DNA of 64,000 bases, taken from Neocallimastix lanati (nom. inval.) (Eukaryota; Neocallimastigomycota; Neocallimastigomycetes; Neocallimastigales; Neocallimastigaceae). A model generated the notes under the pieces. It did not search any database. It was not told the DNA's origin and saw nothing but the letters and a program-made list of their open reading frames with translations. Positions 12,898 through 25,239 of the stretch are shown here, in pieces. The position numbers were made by a program, and so were the translations under genes. The number at the start of each line of letters is the position of its first letter. The stretch's first letter is position 1. The stretch is taken from assembly GCA_016946835.1 (NCBI GenBank), contig JACVTC010000056.1, positions 17,501 to 81,500 on the forward strand. The letters run 5' to 3'.

Positions 12898-14660
12898 TTA
12901 ATATAAATCAGCTGTTAAATGTTCCACACTATCAAGAATTATAGGCATAAATTTAACTTTATAATCATTACCCGAAAGATCAACATCAAAAATAGGTGTT
13001 TCTCGATCATTAAAATTACTTTTATTTTCATTATTTTTTGATATCATTCTAAATGAACCGTTACCATTACCATAATAATTTGTTTTTTTATTTAATCCTA
13101 CAGGTGATATGATGATGCCACCACCAGAAAGACTTTTAACTAACGGATAAAGTTGTTTTCTTTTTGGTTCGTAGGTTTTTACACTGGACAAATTAGCTAA
13201 AGATGTTGGACTATTCTTGTTCTTAACTGGTTCATAATATACATCTACTACATTGACACAAGTATTTCGATGATGAAATGATTGCATATGATATAGATTA
13301 CCATATAGAATAGATGATAATAAAATACGTAATATTCTTCCATGAACTATTTAGAATATATATATATATATATATATATTCACAAATTAATTATTTATTT
13401 AAAATTATTATTATAAATTGAAACAACAAATTGGATAAAATTAGATATTAAATACATATTATTTTAATAAATATGATATTATTGAAGAAAAGAAGAATAA
13501 AAAAAAAAAAAAAACTTACGAACAACCAATATTGTCTTTTCTGGTCGTTTTAATAAAGAATATATTATTGGAAGAACTCTGTCTCTAACATCAAGAGGAG
13601 TTTCTCCACCGGGAGCACTAGCTATTTAATACAATATATTGTTTATTTAAATAAATTTAAATTATTATTATTTATGTTTTTATAATTTTAAAAAATGCCA
13701 TCATTTTATATTCTCATTATTAAAAATGCCATCTTTTTTTTTATATTGTCATTATTAAAAATGCCATCTTTTTTTTTATATTGTCATTATAATTAAAAAT
13801 GCCATCTTTTTTTTATATTGTCATTATTATTAAAAATACAATCTTTTTATATTATTTATCATTATCATTACTATTAAAAATACAATCCTTGTATATTATT
13901 ATTATTATTATTGAAGTATACCTGTAAAATCTCCTGATTGCCATATCTCTAATAAAGATTGAAGATCTGGGCATACCATACCTTCCCACACACCCCAAGA
14001 AATTTCTCTTAATTCTGGTTCTTCCTATTTCATATAATTAATAAATATATTTATATAATAGATAATAATAATTAATGATTAATGATTTTTTTTTTTTTTT
14101 TTTTTTTTTTAAATAAAAAGGATTAAATCAATTATTATCTATAAATTTAAATTTTATTCATACAATAATTTTAAGTGGCTTTGGATAGACATCAGCAATA
14201 ATTTCACTTGTTTGAACTGCTCTCTTAAAATTTCATATAATAATAATAATAATAAAATACATATATAAATATAAAAATATATAAAAATATATATTTATAA
14301 ATATAATATTTAATATTTAATATATTATTATTATTTTCTTTTTTTTTTTTTTATAAAAAAAAAAAAAAAACTTTTTAAAAATTTAAATATCAATTTTTAA
14401 TTAATTACTCTTAAATTACTAGTAATTATGACTTCAATATCTTGACTAGCTAAACGTCTTGCCAATGCTTCTGCTTGGTTAATACCTTTAGAATTGAGAC
14501 TTTCATTTATACCTGAGCCTTGTAATTGAAAACTAGCATTAGGTGTCGTCTCAGCATGTCTACAAAATATAATACGTTTAACTTTACAATTATTACTTGG
14601 TGGTTTAATAACCGGTGGAATTTCCGGAATATTCATATTAAGGGCTGAACACATTAACAT
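12898..14660 (-). CDS. Histidine phosphatase (phosphoglycerate-mutase-like), five exons
   Basis: The exons I infer are 14660-14409, 14223-14164, 14024-13922, 13621-13520 and 13346-12898, with introns of 185, 139, 300 and 173 nt, all GT-AG. Joined they give 321 residues. The motif RHAE (R34, H35) is the phosphohistidine site of the histidine-phosphatase superfamily. SNLRRAVQTSEII (from about residue 81) is the usual 'SxLxRAxQT' arginine block. E145 in GGETPLDVRDR is the likely proton donor, and H174 in VLHGR the second catalytic histidine. All four catalytic parts are present and each junction keeps frame. The C-terminal 120 or so residues, rich in N, S and K, extend past the core; their role is unknown. 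The substrate (phospho-sugar or phosphoprotein) cannot be read from sequence. ATG codons 1 and 3 are both possible starts. Confidence 0.85.
13690..13885. repeat. Tandem repeat inside intron 3 of the phosphatase gene
   Basis: A unit of about 35 bp built on AAAAATGCCATCTTTTTT then ATATTGTCATTATT is repeated five to six times, and the last copies are diverged (ATACAATC). It lies wholly inside the 300-nt third intron and accounts for its greater length. Confidence 0.85.
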
Positions 14661-14702
14661 TTCTAAATGGAATATATATATTGGATAATTGAAAACATTA
14701 TA

Positions 14703-14748
<46 letters not shown>

Positions 14749-15888
14749 ATAATAATTTTAATAAGAATTATACTTATTTTTTTTCATAAGTATTTTGAAT
14801 AAAATTAAATAATATAATAATGTTAAAAAAAAAAAAAAGGAATAAAAATAAGAACAATACATTTATAAATTTATATTTATAAATATATTGTTCTTATATA
14901 ATATGATAAAATAATTCTATTTACTAATTAAAATATATATATATATTTTAATTATTATTTTCTTTAGGAATAAAATATAAAAATATATTAATAATTATTT
15001 TTTAAAAATAAAATGAAAGAATAAATATTTAAAAAATTTGACATTACTTGCTGAATTTTATTATATACAATTATTTTTTAAAAAATGAGTGATTGAAATG
15101 AAATGAAATTTTTATTTGAATTTTATATAATATGAAATTTTAAAATTTTTATTTTTTTTATATTAAATTTATATATACAATTATACAATTTATTCTTAAT
15201 TAATTGGAGTTAATAAAAGTTCTTTTCGTTTATTTTAATATTTCTTATATTTATATATAATAATTAATAAATATTTTTTTTGTTTAATTTTAAATTAGTT
15301 TATATACATAAATATTATAATATATATAATTATTTTTTATTTATTAATATGGTATATTTTTTATTTTATTTTAACATATTTCCATGCTGATTAAATTAGG
15401 TAATAAATAATAACGATAAAATGATAATTTAAAATTAGAAGAAAAAAAAAGTGTTAAAATATTGGAAAAAGGAAAGTATTTATATAAATTTTAAATAAAT
15501 AATGAAATTATTTTTATATTATATAGATTAACTTTCCATATAAATATATATTATTTATGGTTAATTATTATATATATATATAATAAATATTTCATATTTG
15601 ATTATTATATTAAATAATAATAATAATATATATATATATATATATATAAATAGCGATTTTTATTTTATTTTATTTTATTTTTTTATTTTATTATTATTAT
15701 TATTATTATTTTATTTTATATATTAAACCAAACTGAAATAAACTAAAATTTAAAAATATACTATATAAAATTATAAATAATTAATAATATAAAATATTTA
15801 AAATTAAAAATTAAAATAAAAAAATGTAAAGTTTAAATAATATGAAATATTATTAACTAACTGTACTTTTTTCTTTTTTTTTCTTTTT

Positions 15889-15935
<47 letters not shown>

Positions 15936-16717
15936 TCTTTTTTATTTTAAATTTCCTATTATTCTATTTAATATAAAATTTGAATATTTGATTATATTTA
16001 TTGTATATATTATATGCTTTTTAATAATAAAATAAAAAAAAAAAAAGGTTTTAATTCTGTCTCTAATTTATAATTTTATTATTAAATAATTTTATACTTA
16101 TCAATGAAAATTATTAACAATTATTTTAAATTTATATATTATTTATTATTAGTTATTTATTATTTTATTATTCCATTATTTATTATTTCATTATTTATTA
16201 TTTAATTAGTAATTTTATTAGCAATCGATTAATATATGATATAAATATTTATCCATTTAATTTAGAATATAAGAATTAGTTTTTTTTTTTAACTTATTGA
16301 CTAATAATTAATCATTTAGGAATAAATTATAATGAAATACAATGTATACAAAGGAATATTTGAGTATTTAAATGAATAAACCACCAAATTTTAAAGTTTA
16401 AAATTTAAAATTTTTATTTTTTATTTGGGTTTATATTTTAAAAATTATATATGAAAAAAAAATTATAAATTAAAATTATAAATTAAAAATTATAAATTAA
16501 AAATTATAAATTAAAAATTATAAATTAAAAATTATAAATTAAAATGAATTAAAAAAAAAAAAATTAAATGTGAAGCTATTCCAAAGGGAAGAACAAATTG
16601 ATTGATAATATATGTATAAACAATAGAAATAAAGCCATAACTCATATATTTAAAAAAAAAAAAAAAAATTAAAATTATAATTAAAATTAAAATTTTATAT
16701 AATAAATAAATAAATAA

Positions 16718-16752
<35 letters not shown>

Positions 16753-16917
16753 ATACTAAATAAATAAATAAATAATAAATAAATAAATAAATAATAATAA
16801 TAAATAAATAAATAATTAGTAAATAAATAAATAATTAGTAAATAATTTTTTAATAAATGATTAAATGATTTATACATAAAAGGTAATATCCAGAAAAAAA
16901 AATTAATATAACAAAAT

Positions 16918-16957
<40 letters not shown>

Positions 16958-18070
16958 TACTTTCATATGTTAGAATATAAAACACTCTAATAAAATATCC
17001 CTATTTTTTTTATATGTAAAATTATGAAAATTAAATTATATTATTATTTTTTATTTTATTAATTTTTTTTTTATTTTAATTAACAGAATTATTAACACGT
17101 TAATGACTAATAATAAACATGTCAATAATGATTTTAATTCATTATTCTTTATTTTATTTAGTATATATTATATAATATTAATAATTTAATTATTAAATAA
17201 TTATTAATTATATATTTTTTATTTATTTACTTATTTGCTTATTTAATTGTTCAATTACTAATTTATTATTTATTATTTATTATTTATTATTTAATTACTT
17301 ATTATTTATTATTTATTTATTAGATTCATGATTTATTATTATTTAGTTATTTATTACTTATATTATTTTATAATATAATAAATCTGTTCATATTTGATAA
17401 ACCAGTAGTTAATATTACTATTAATATTAACTATTGGTCAAAATTCTTATTGTAATATAATTAAAATTAACTTTTTTTAAATGTCTAAAAATGAGAAAAC
17501 AAATAATAACTACTTTATAAATTATAATTTGTCATTTTTTTTATATAAATGATTATTAATTAGTACTTAATTGATAAGTGAAAATATATATATATATTAG
17601 TCACTTTTATAAATTATTATGATAGATAATAACAAATAATAACAACAACAACAATAATAATAATATAATAATAATAATAGTATATATAATAATATTATGT
17701 ATGAATAATTTATATATATATACTTATTAATAGTGTAGTATTTTTACTTCACCATTAAATTCCTTTGATTAAATATATAATAATATTAAATATAGATAAA
17801 TTTCTTTTAATTTTAATATATATATTATAAATATGTATAAAAAGTTTTCAGTAACCAGAGATAAGAACTTTTTCATATTTACATTATAAATAAATAGTAT
17901 TTTTAATTTAAAAATATAAATAATAATTATTAAATTAATTAATCAAAGTTATAATGTTATTATTTTTTTTAGCATTTAAAAAAAAAAATATTATTAAAAT
18001 TTCTATTTAAATTTATAATTATTATCTTTTAGCATTTTTATTGGTATGATTATTTGTTTATTTTATGTTA
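14661..18070. other. AT-rich spacer between the phosphatase gene and copia element H
   Basis: No gene is seen. Contents include a poly-T tract at about 14709-14741, a long poly-T tract at about 15891-15933 and another at about 16919-16951. There is also a 14-bp tandem repeat of TTATAAATTAAAAA at about 16462-16545 and (AAAT)n-like arrays at about 16700-16860. The open frame on the minus strand at 16695-16877 is the translation of that array. The promoter of the phosphatase gene must lie just above 14660 but cannot be picked out. Confidence 0.65.
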
Positions 18071-18075
18071 TTTAG

Positions 18076-18368
18076 TGTTAAAATATTATGAATTATTTAT
18101 TAAAGTTTTATATTAATTATAGCTATTAATAATATATTTTATGTATAAGTATTAGATTAAATATATGTATAATTTATGTATTGTATTTTGTGTATCTAAT
18201 GTATTATGGCTAGATCATATAAATATATGATTGATTGTTAATGTGATACAGATATGGTTCAATCGTTTATTAGTATATGTATTACCATGTAAAAGTATAT
18301 ATAAAAAGTATGCATTATTAATATAATTAATAATAAAGTGTTCTAAAATATAGTAAAATAAAATAAAA
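18076..18368 (+). repeat. 5' LTR of element H
   Basis: Begins TGTTAAAATATT and ends AAAATAAAATAAAA, so it lacks the usual terminal CA. The end is set by where the match with the 3' copy stops and by the TTTAG target duplication. A TATA-like run, TATATATAAAAAGTATG, lies at about 18296-18312. Confidence 0.9.
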
Positions 18369-18390
18369 GATTAAGAGTCTCAATTGACTT
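18369..18390 (+). other. Primer-binding site of H, complementary to the tRNA-Lys(CUU) anticodon arm
   Basis: The bases directly after the LTR, GATTAAGAGTCTCAATTGAC, have the reverse complement ...TTGAGACTCTTAATC. GAGACTCTTAATC is the anticodon stem and loop of tRNA-Lys with anticodon CUU as known from other eukaryotes. Drosophila copia primes with the 5' half of initiator tRNA-Met cut in the anticodon stem. The same half-tRNA mechanism with tRNA-Lys is inferred here. The organism's own tRNA-Lys was not available to check the D-arm side. Confidence 0.7.
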
Positions 18391-18457
18391 AAAAAAACCG
18401 ATTGGCAAAATTTCACCTATAAAATTAAATATTGAAACTTTAACAAGACAATTTAAA

Positions 18458-19572
18458 ATGGGCGATTTTGGTATCAAAAATAAAGAAAAAAAGGAAGCTA
18501 CTTCAAGTGAAGATGAAGAAGAATACCAACCGCTTTTTGAACTAACTAATGCCGATAGAAATAAAAATATTAAGGAAAGAAAAACAAGCCGTTTTTCAAA
18601 TGCTGTTGGTACCAAAGCTCTTTTAAGAGGAATAGAAAATTATTCTATTTGGGTACCAGATATTGAAAATGTTCTTGAAATGAATTGTCTAGACGATTAT
18701 ATATATGAAGATATAATTAAAAAGGTTAAGTTAGTAAGCATACCAATAGGTGACAGATCAAAATATAAACGAGTAAGGGGTAGCACTCGTTTCGTATACG
18801 ATTTAAATGTTACAGATGAAATGTTGAACGATGAAGCACATGCAAAATACATTCTAAGCAACAGTGTGAGCGACCAAATAAAAGAAGAAATTAATTTCAG
18901 TGCTTATACTTGTTTTGAGATCTGGAACATTCTAAAAGAGTCTTATAGAAAATCAAGAGAGGAAAAGAATAGAAGATATAAAAGAAAAAATAAAAAATAA
19001 AAAATATGATATGGAAGATGACTTTGCCATATTCATATCTAATGTTAATTACTTGTATGAAGAATTGGAAGATTTAGGGGAGGTGTATTCAGATGAAAAG
19101 AAATTTAAATGCTTGTATAACATGCTTCCATCATACATATACATCACATCAAACATGATATTTCATAGAAAAAAATGGGATAATCTTATGGCATATATGA
19201 TTGATGTTGTACCAACACTCAAGCAGTTACAAAAGCAGAAAGGAATCATTAGATAGAGAGAATAATAATACCAAGCCAGAAGCTAACTACATTAAAAAGA
19301 ACAATAAAATAAATAATTTTAATAGAGAAGATAATAAAGATAAAAGAATATGCTATAAATGTAAGAAGAGAGGACATATTGCAAAATTTTGTCCTTCAAA
19401 CAATAAACATAATAATAGAAAATATGTTTCTAAATATAAAAAGATGTCATTTTCAGCAGAATCACATGAAGAGGATTTGAGTAAATACGACCTCTTTGCC
19501 GATAATTACAACTCAAATGAAGAAAATGAATCGAATGGAGTAGAAATTCAAAAAGGTACTCCGAGGCAATAA
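18458..19572 (+). pseudogene. H gag: copia Gag with zinc knuckle, frameshifted
   Basis: Three overlapping or abutting frames (18458-19000, 19011-19256, 19201-19572) together give a Gag of about 370 residues. The first, starting MGDFGIKNKEKKEATSS, holds the N-terminal capsid part with the copia-like 'FEIWNILKESYR' helix at about 18912-18947. The third holds the zinc knuckle C-Y-K-C-K-K-R-G-H-I-A-K-F-C (CX2CX4HX4C) at about 19351-19392, which binds RNA in the family. At least two indels, near 19000 and 19240, break it. It could not make an intact Gag. Confidence 0.85.
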
Positions 19573-19933
19573 GGAAAACAAAAACTCCAAGTTCCCAGAA
19601 CATAACCTAAACTATTATACAGAAGAAACTGGGAAACTTGATGACCCAGATAATTTCATCTGTTGGACTTTAGACTCTGGAGCATCTTGTCATATGACGA
19701 ATAATTTAAAAGGCTTAAAGGATATTGTAAAACATAAAGAGTCTATTGTTTTCGCCAACGGTGAAACAACAAAATCTACCTTTAAGGGAACATATGAAGG
19801 ATACATAAACGATAATAAAATTATCTTTTATAATGTCCTTTACATTCCAGCATTTAGAAGAAGCCTCCTCTCTATTGATTGTCTTAGTGTAAAAGAAAAC
19901 ACCAAAATAGATTACAATAACAAAATACAATAG
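19573..19933 (+). pseudogene. H protease region
   Basis: A frame entered after the gag stop reads CWTLDSGASCHMTNN at about 19661-19705, the copia-type aspartic protease signature D-S-G-A. It continues through NVLYIPAFRRSLLSIDCL, the conserved end of the protease core, to about 19925, where a non-coding insertion begins. In the family this enzyme cleaves the Gag-Pol polyprotein. A +1 shift relative to the gag frame and the downstream insertion make it non-functional. Confidence 0.8.
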
Positions 19934-20528
19934 ATTTTATTTTATTAAAAAATTTTTTTATTAAAATATATTTTATTAATATTTAATAGTTATTTGTTAA
20001 AAATAACATTACATCGAGAAAAAATGTGAAAAGTATCTTCTATTTATACTTTTCCTAAATACATTGATAATATATTATTTTATTTAAATTACATATATTT
20101 TAATATAAAACTATCCTAATGAATTTTATTAAATAATAAATTTATAAACTATAACTAAATTTAGAAAAATATAATTATTAATTAAACTAAATACTAAATA
20201 ATTAAAATTAAGTACATTTATTATCTATTTATTATTTTAAAATTATAAGTAAATTCTTTATTTATTTTCGATTTAAAAACAATGTTAAAGGAGTCATGAT
20301 TAAATTTTGAAACTTAATTTTCACAAAATAAATTATTAATTTATTTTGTTTTAAACTTTAATTAATTCATTTAGATTATTTTACAACAATAATTTTCTCA
20401 GAATTAAATTTTATAAAAATTATTACATTAAAAATTTAACTTGTGGCTTAAAGAATATAATTCAAAAATTTAGTTCATATGATTTATTTACTTTGCTTAT
20501 TATTTTATAAATCAAAGAATAATTTACA
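19925..20528. mobile_element. Non-coding insertion in H, possibly a solo LTR
   Basis: About 600 bp of AT-rich, stop-filled sequence separate the protease from the pre-integrase domain. The right end TTTACA resembles the TTACA termini of the Ty3 LTRs further right. A reverse TATA motif, CTATTTATACTTTTCC, lies at about 20040-20055, as in the minus-oriented LTRs of A and B. The left border and a target duplication could not be fixed: a TGTAAAAG start at 19888 would overlap codons that still look like copia. The solo-LTR call is therefore tentative. Confidence 0.5.
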
Positions 20529-21700
20529 TTTTTGAATTACACAAGAAAAATTTTTAATTTAAAATGTGATTGGGATAATCACATCTTTACACTTAGTGAA
20601 AGACATTTTAAAACAATTTTTTATAATAAAAATAATAATAATCTTGCCCCTATTTATAATAAAAGAGGAAATAAATTATTCACAATTAAGTCCACTAAAA
20701 ATAGAATTTATAAATTGTGGACTTCAACTAAAAAAATATCATTCAATGAAAAAAATATAAAAATCTGTAACAGTATTACACAACTAGATGACAATATGGA
20801 ATTATGGCATCGTCGATTAGGGCACTTCAACATAGATATGATTAAAGACAAATTAAAAAATATAAAGATTGATGAAAAATGTGAAGTGTGCCTTCGTTCA
20901 AAATTTAGAAATAAACCATATAAAAGCTCTATCAATAGAGCTAATGAATCCTTTGAGCTTATCCACATGGATACTATTAGTGTACCTAATTCGTCTATAT
21001 ATGGAAATAAATTTATTCTTACAATTCTTGACGATTACTCACGATACGGATGGGTATTTTGTCTAAAATCCAAAAGTGAAATATTCATACTTTCACTATT
21101 TGGTATAACAAAGTCAAGAATATTCATAATAAAAACATCAAATATATACGTTCTGATAACGGAACTGAATTTAAAAATAATAATTTTTCTAATTTCTGTA
21201 ATAAAGAAGGTATAATTCAACAATTTACAGTTCCTTATAACCCACAACAAAATGGTCGTTCTGAATGCTTCAATGGAACTATCATATTTGCCGCCACTGC
21301 TATGCTCAGAGATTTGGGAAGATGCTGTATACACATCTAATTATATACACAATAGAATACCCCATAAAGGTATCAATAATCAGGTTCCATTTGAAATTCT
21401 TTACAATAACAAGGTTGATTAAAATAAATTCAAAGTTTTCGGATGTAAAGTTTTTTTCTTTGTCCCCAAGCAATTTAGAAAGAAATTTAGTGACACTACT
21501 CTTCAAGGTATATTCTTAGGATACGACGATGTCAACCACACGGCCTTCAAGATTTACGATCCTCTCAATAATAAAATTATCCTTTCTAGAGCTGTTTCTT
21601 TTCTGGAAAATCATCCTGGTAATATTGCCTCTCCCTCGTCTCCTCCTGATATTATTGATTTTTACAACTTTACTGAAGTCGGGGGGGAATGAATATAATA
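20529..21700 (+). pseudogene. H pre-integrase and integrase domains
   Basis: The first frame (to about 21090) has the H-H-C-C zinc site, LWHRRLGHFN plus CEVCLRSK, and the first catalytic aspartate in IHMDTISVP, then LTILDDYSRYGWVF. After a frameshift near 21093 the next frame gives IRSDNGTEF (second aspartate) and NPQQNGRSECFN (catalytic glutamate), so the DDE triad is complete in sequence but split. A further shift near 21300 leads to GINNQVPFEILYNNKVD. That stretch has an in-frame stop at 21420, then GCKVFFFVPKQFRKKFS and LQGIFLGYDD. Integrase joins the cDNA to host DNA; this copy is inactive. Confidence 0.85.
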
Positions 21701-23482
21701 ATAATTTGGACTTCAATAAAGATAATTCATATGATTTAAATAATATTTACAAAAAAAAAGATGTATCCAGTAATAATGACAGTTATAATAACAGCAATAA
21801 TAATAATACTAATAATTCACTTCTAGATAAGAATATTAGTTCAAATTATAACACAAGCAATATCAATAATAATTTTAATTTATGTAACTCCAATAACAAT
21901 TTGAATTTATTCAATAATAATAATAATAATAATAATTTAAATGAAAATAATTTACAAGATTTTAATAATTTTTATCCAAATAATAATTTTTATCCAAATA
22001 ATAATTTTTATCCAAATAATAATTTTTATCCAAATAATATTTATCCTAACACTCCTAATAATTTTATAAATCCTTTCCAAATTTTTCAATATCCATTTTA
22101 TTTTGATCCAAACATTCAAAATTGTCCACTTCCAAAATTTAATAATTTAAATAATTATAATTATTACCCTAACCCTAACATTTATACAATAAATTCTGAA
22201 CAAGAAAAATTAAAAGATTTAAATAATTCAAATAATTTAGACAATTCAAATGATCAAAACTCTTTTTCAATCTTTAATACTCAAAATAAAAATGATCAAA
22301 ATGATAATTATAATTCAAACGTAAATATTTCACAGAACAAAAGTAATGAGGAGAATGTAAGTGACCAAAGGGTAAACAAAGAAAATATAAATTAAATGAT
22401 AATGAAATTTCAAATGAAGTGTTGAAATTAAGCGAAAAATCAGAGGATATTAAAAATATTATTTAAGATAAGATAAATTTAATTGAGAATAACCAAAATA
22501 AAAATGAAAATCTAAAATACAATTTAAATAATAAAAATAATGATAATAACAAAAAAATTACAAATGAACATAATTTAAGTAATCTTAATAATATTGACAA
22601 TGATGATGACATAAAAAATATTTCAAATAAATTAAATTTAAATAAAAATAATCAATTGGAAAATTTAATTTTAAATGAGAATTATGGAAACAATAATATA
22701 AATAAGTCACAATACTCAAAGAAAAGAAAGTCTACAGGTATAAATGAAAATATAACTAAAAAATCAAAATACCTAAATTCAGCCGAAATAATTAAAAAGG
22801 TAACATATTATTCAGAATTAGAATTAAGAGAACCACAACAATTTAATGATATTTATAACAAAAGGGACAAATTAGAATGGTTAAAAGCAGTAAATAATGA
22901 ATTGGAGAATATGAGAAGCCTAAAAGTGTACAAATTAGTAAATAAAGTTCCTTCCAATGCAAATATAATAACTACACGGTGGGTATTTACTTATAAACGA
23001 GATTCTCAAGGAAACATAATAAAAAGAAAAGCTAGACTTGTTGCTCGCGGGTTTACTCAAATAGAAGGTATGGACTATACATATACCTTCTCTCCAACAC
23101 TTAGACAAGATTCCTTAAGAATATTATCAGCTTATGCCGCGCAAAATAATTACGAAATACATCAATTAGATGTGAAAGCAGCATACTTAAATGCTGACTT
23201 GGAAGAAGAAATATACATGGAAGCATCAGAAGGAGATGATAATTATAAGAAAAAATATTGGAAACTGAATAAAGCTCTCTATGGACTGAAGCAAACTGGA
23301 CGTGCCTGGAATAATACATTTAATGAAGTGATGACAGAATTCAACTTCATTAGATTAAAAAGTGAACCATGCGTTTATGTGAAAAAGAATAGAGAAGGTA
23401 ATGTAACTTGCTTATTGGCTGTTTATGTAGATGATATTCTCATAACCGGTATTAAAGATGAAATATTAAAAGCTAAAGAATG
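21691..23482 (+). pseudogene. H asparagine-rich linker and first half of reverse transcriptase
   Basis: After a frameshift in a G run at about 21681-21686 comes an Asn-rich linker (about 21690-22650) with four copies of an 18-bp unit coding FYPNNN (about 21967-22040). Stops occur near 22395 and 22465. The copia reverse transcriptase then runs from about 22800: REPQQFNDIY, EWLKAVNNELENM, TRWVFTYKRD, KARLVARGFTQ, QLDVKAAYLNADLEEEIYM, LYGLKQTGRAWN and the catalytic YVDDILITG at about 23426-23452. The frame is cut at 23482 by a solo LTR. The linker is far longer than in typical copia elements, probably through AAT-repeat growth in an AT-rich genome. Confidence 0.88.
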
Positions 23483-24347
23483 TATAAAGTGTTTTATGAT
23501 AAAACAGATTATAATAATACAAAAACACTATATTAAATAAATTCTTTTTATTAAAAATATTTGGTTTATTAAAAATCTTTTATTAAATAGTTCTTATTAT
23601 GTTATGAACTATCAAATAATAAAAAATAACAATTACATTTTTTCAATTAAAGAAAATTTACAATATTTATATTTTTTCTTAATTATATTCTAATATATTA
23701 AATTAATTTAATTTACATATATTCAATTTAAATATTAATAATAATTAATTTTATAAAATAATAAAATATTTAAACTAAAACTAATTATAGTATAATTTTC
23801 TAATTAACTATTTTTTATTATAACTATTTTTTATTATAACTATTTAAATATTTTAACTAATTTAAAATTAAACTAAAAACTATTAATAGTTAAATAAAAG
23901 TTATATTAATTATAACCTAACTAAGAAAATATAATTATTTTGTTAAAAATAATTATAGATTCTTACAGAGTTTCGTTACAAATAATATTAAACTATACTA
24001 TTTAAATAAATAAAAATTTAACAATAACAGATTTGGCGAATTTTTTGTGACTAAATTATTTAATTTCATATTTAATAAATATAAATTTAAATAATTTAAG
24101 TTCTAATTTATAATTTTAAATTTCAATTATTAATTTAAGGAGAAATAATTATTTAAAGTATTTAATTCATGTACGTAAATTTGATGTATGATTTTTCGTT
24201 TACATAAATTTATTGAAATACGCTTTAATTCATAAATTAATGTAAATTACATAATTTTATTCAAGATATCGTGGAGAAAATTTCATACATAAATTAATGT
24301 AATAATGAATTACATAAATTTATTAAAGATATAAAGATATCTTTACA
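23483..24347 (-). mobile_element. Solo LTR of an F-related Ty3 family inside the H reverse transcriptase
   Basis: The 865-bp insertion begins TATAAAGTGTTTTATG and ends AAGATATCTTTACA. It is flanked by a perfect 5-bp duplication GAATG (23478-23482 and 24348-24352), and the codons on both sides join as ...KECIK... Its ends match the reverse complement of element F's LTR ends: TATAAAG, then a shared AGATTATAA word at about 25-30 nt, and CTTTACA. It is therefore a minus-oriented solo LTR with the same unusual TG...TA termini as F. It has no coding content. Confidence 0.8.
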
Positions 24348-25217
24348 GAATGCATAAAAAGTAAATTTAATATTACTGATGTAGGTAAGGCAGATTATAT
24401 GATAGGTTTTAAATTTGAAAAACAAAATGATGGTTACTTAATCCATCAAGAAAAATATCTTAAAGATATTTTAAAAAGATTTAATATTGAAAAATATACA
24501 CCATGTTCAAATATGGTACTAAAAATAAATAAAGAATTACGAAAAAGAAGGTTTGATGATAACCTATATAGGCAAACTATAGGATGTTTGTTATACTTAA
24601 CTAGATGTACTAGGCCGGATATACTATTTGCTGTTAATAAAGCTTCTAGACGCACAAGTAATCCGAATTTAGAAGATTGGATTAATATTATAAAAATTTT
24701 CAGGTATTTAAAAGGTAATTCTAGATATGGTTTAAAATTTAAAAATAGTAATACATTTGACATCTATGTTGACGCAGATTATGGCGGAGACACTGAAACT
24801 AGGAAGTCAACAACAGGGTATATAATCATGATGAATGGAGCACCAACAAGTTGGTATTCAAAACTACAAAATTGTGTATCAACTTCTACTATGGAAAGCG
24901 AATATTATGCTATAGATGAATGTGCAAAACATTGTTTATGGTATAAAAATATTTTTAAAGAACTTAATATGAACATAAAATATGCAGAAATAAAAACAGA
25001 TAATAAAGCTGCTATTCAGAATTGTATCAATCAAACAATAAACCCTAAATCAAAACATATTGACATTAAATATCACCATATTAGGGACTTAATTATAAAG
25101 GGTGATATAAGACTGAAACATATTAGGACAAATGTAAACTTAGCTGATAGTTTTACTAAATACCTCAATAATACATTAATGACTAAATTCAGAGAATCCA
25201 TACTTACCAAGTTTTAA
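24348..25217 (+). pseudogene. H reverse transcriptase C-terminal part and RNase H
   Basis: The frame resumes after the solo LTR. It shows KADYMIGFKFEKQNDGYLIH, YRQTIGCLLYLTRCTRPDI (RT thumb/connection) and then the copia RNase H with VDADYGGDTETRKSTTGY, SWYSKLQNCVSTSTMESEYYA (catalytic Asp and Glu), KTDNKAA and the C-terminal KHIDIKYHHIRD. It ends at TAA 25215-25217 after TNVNLADSFTKYL, the normal copia end. From 24348 this segment is intact. It is a pseudogene only because the upstream parts are broken. Confidence 0.88.
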
Positions 25218-25239
25218 CAATATTAAACTTTAGGGGGAA
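25209..25239 (+). other. H stop-codon hairpin and polypurine tract
   Basis: AAGTTTTAA (25209-25217, containing the last two codons and the stop) can pair with TTAAACTT (25223-25230), with one bulged T and a 5-nt loop. The polypurine tract AGGGGGAA (25232-25239) follows and touches the 3' LTR. The tract primes plus-strand synthesis. The hairpin is AT-rich and would be weak alone, but it matches the layout of the other elements here. Confidence 0.65.
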
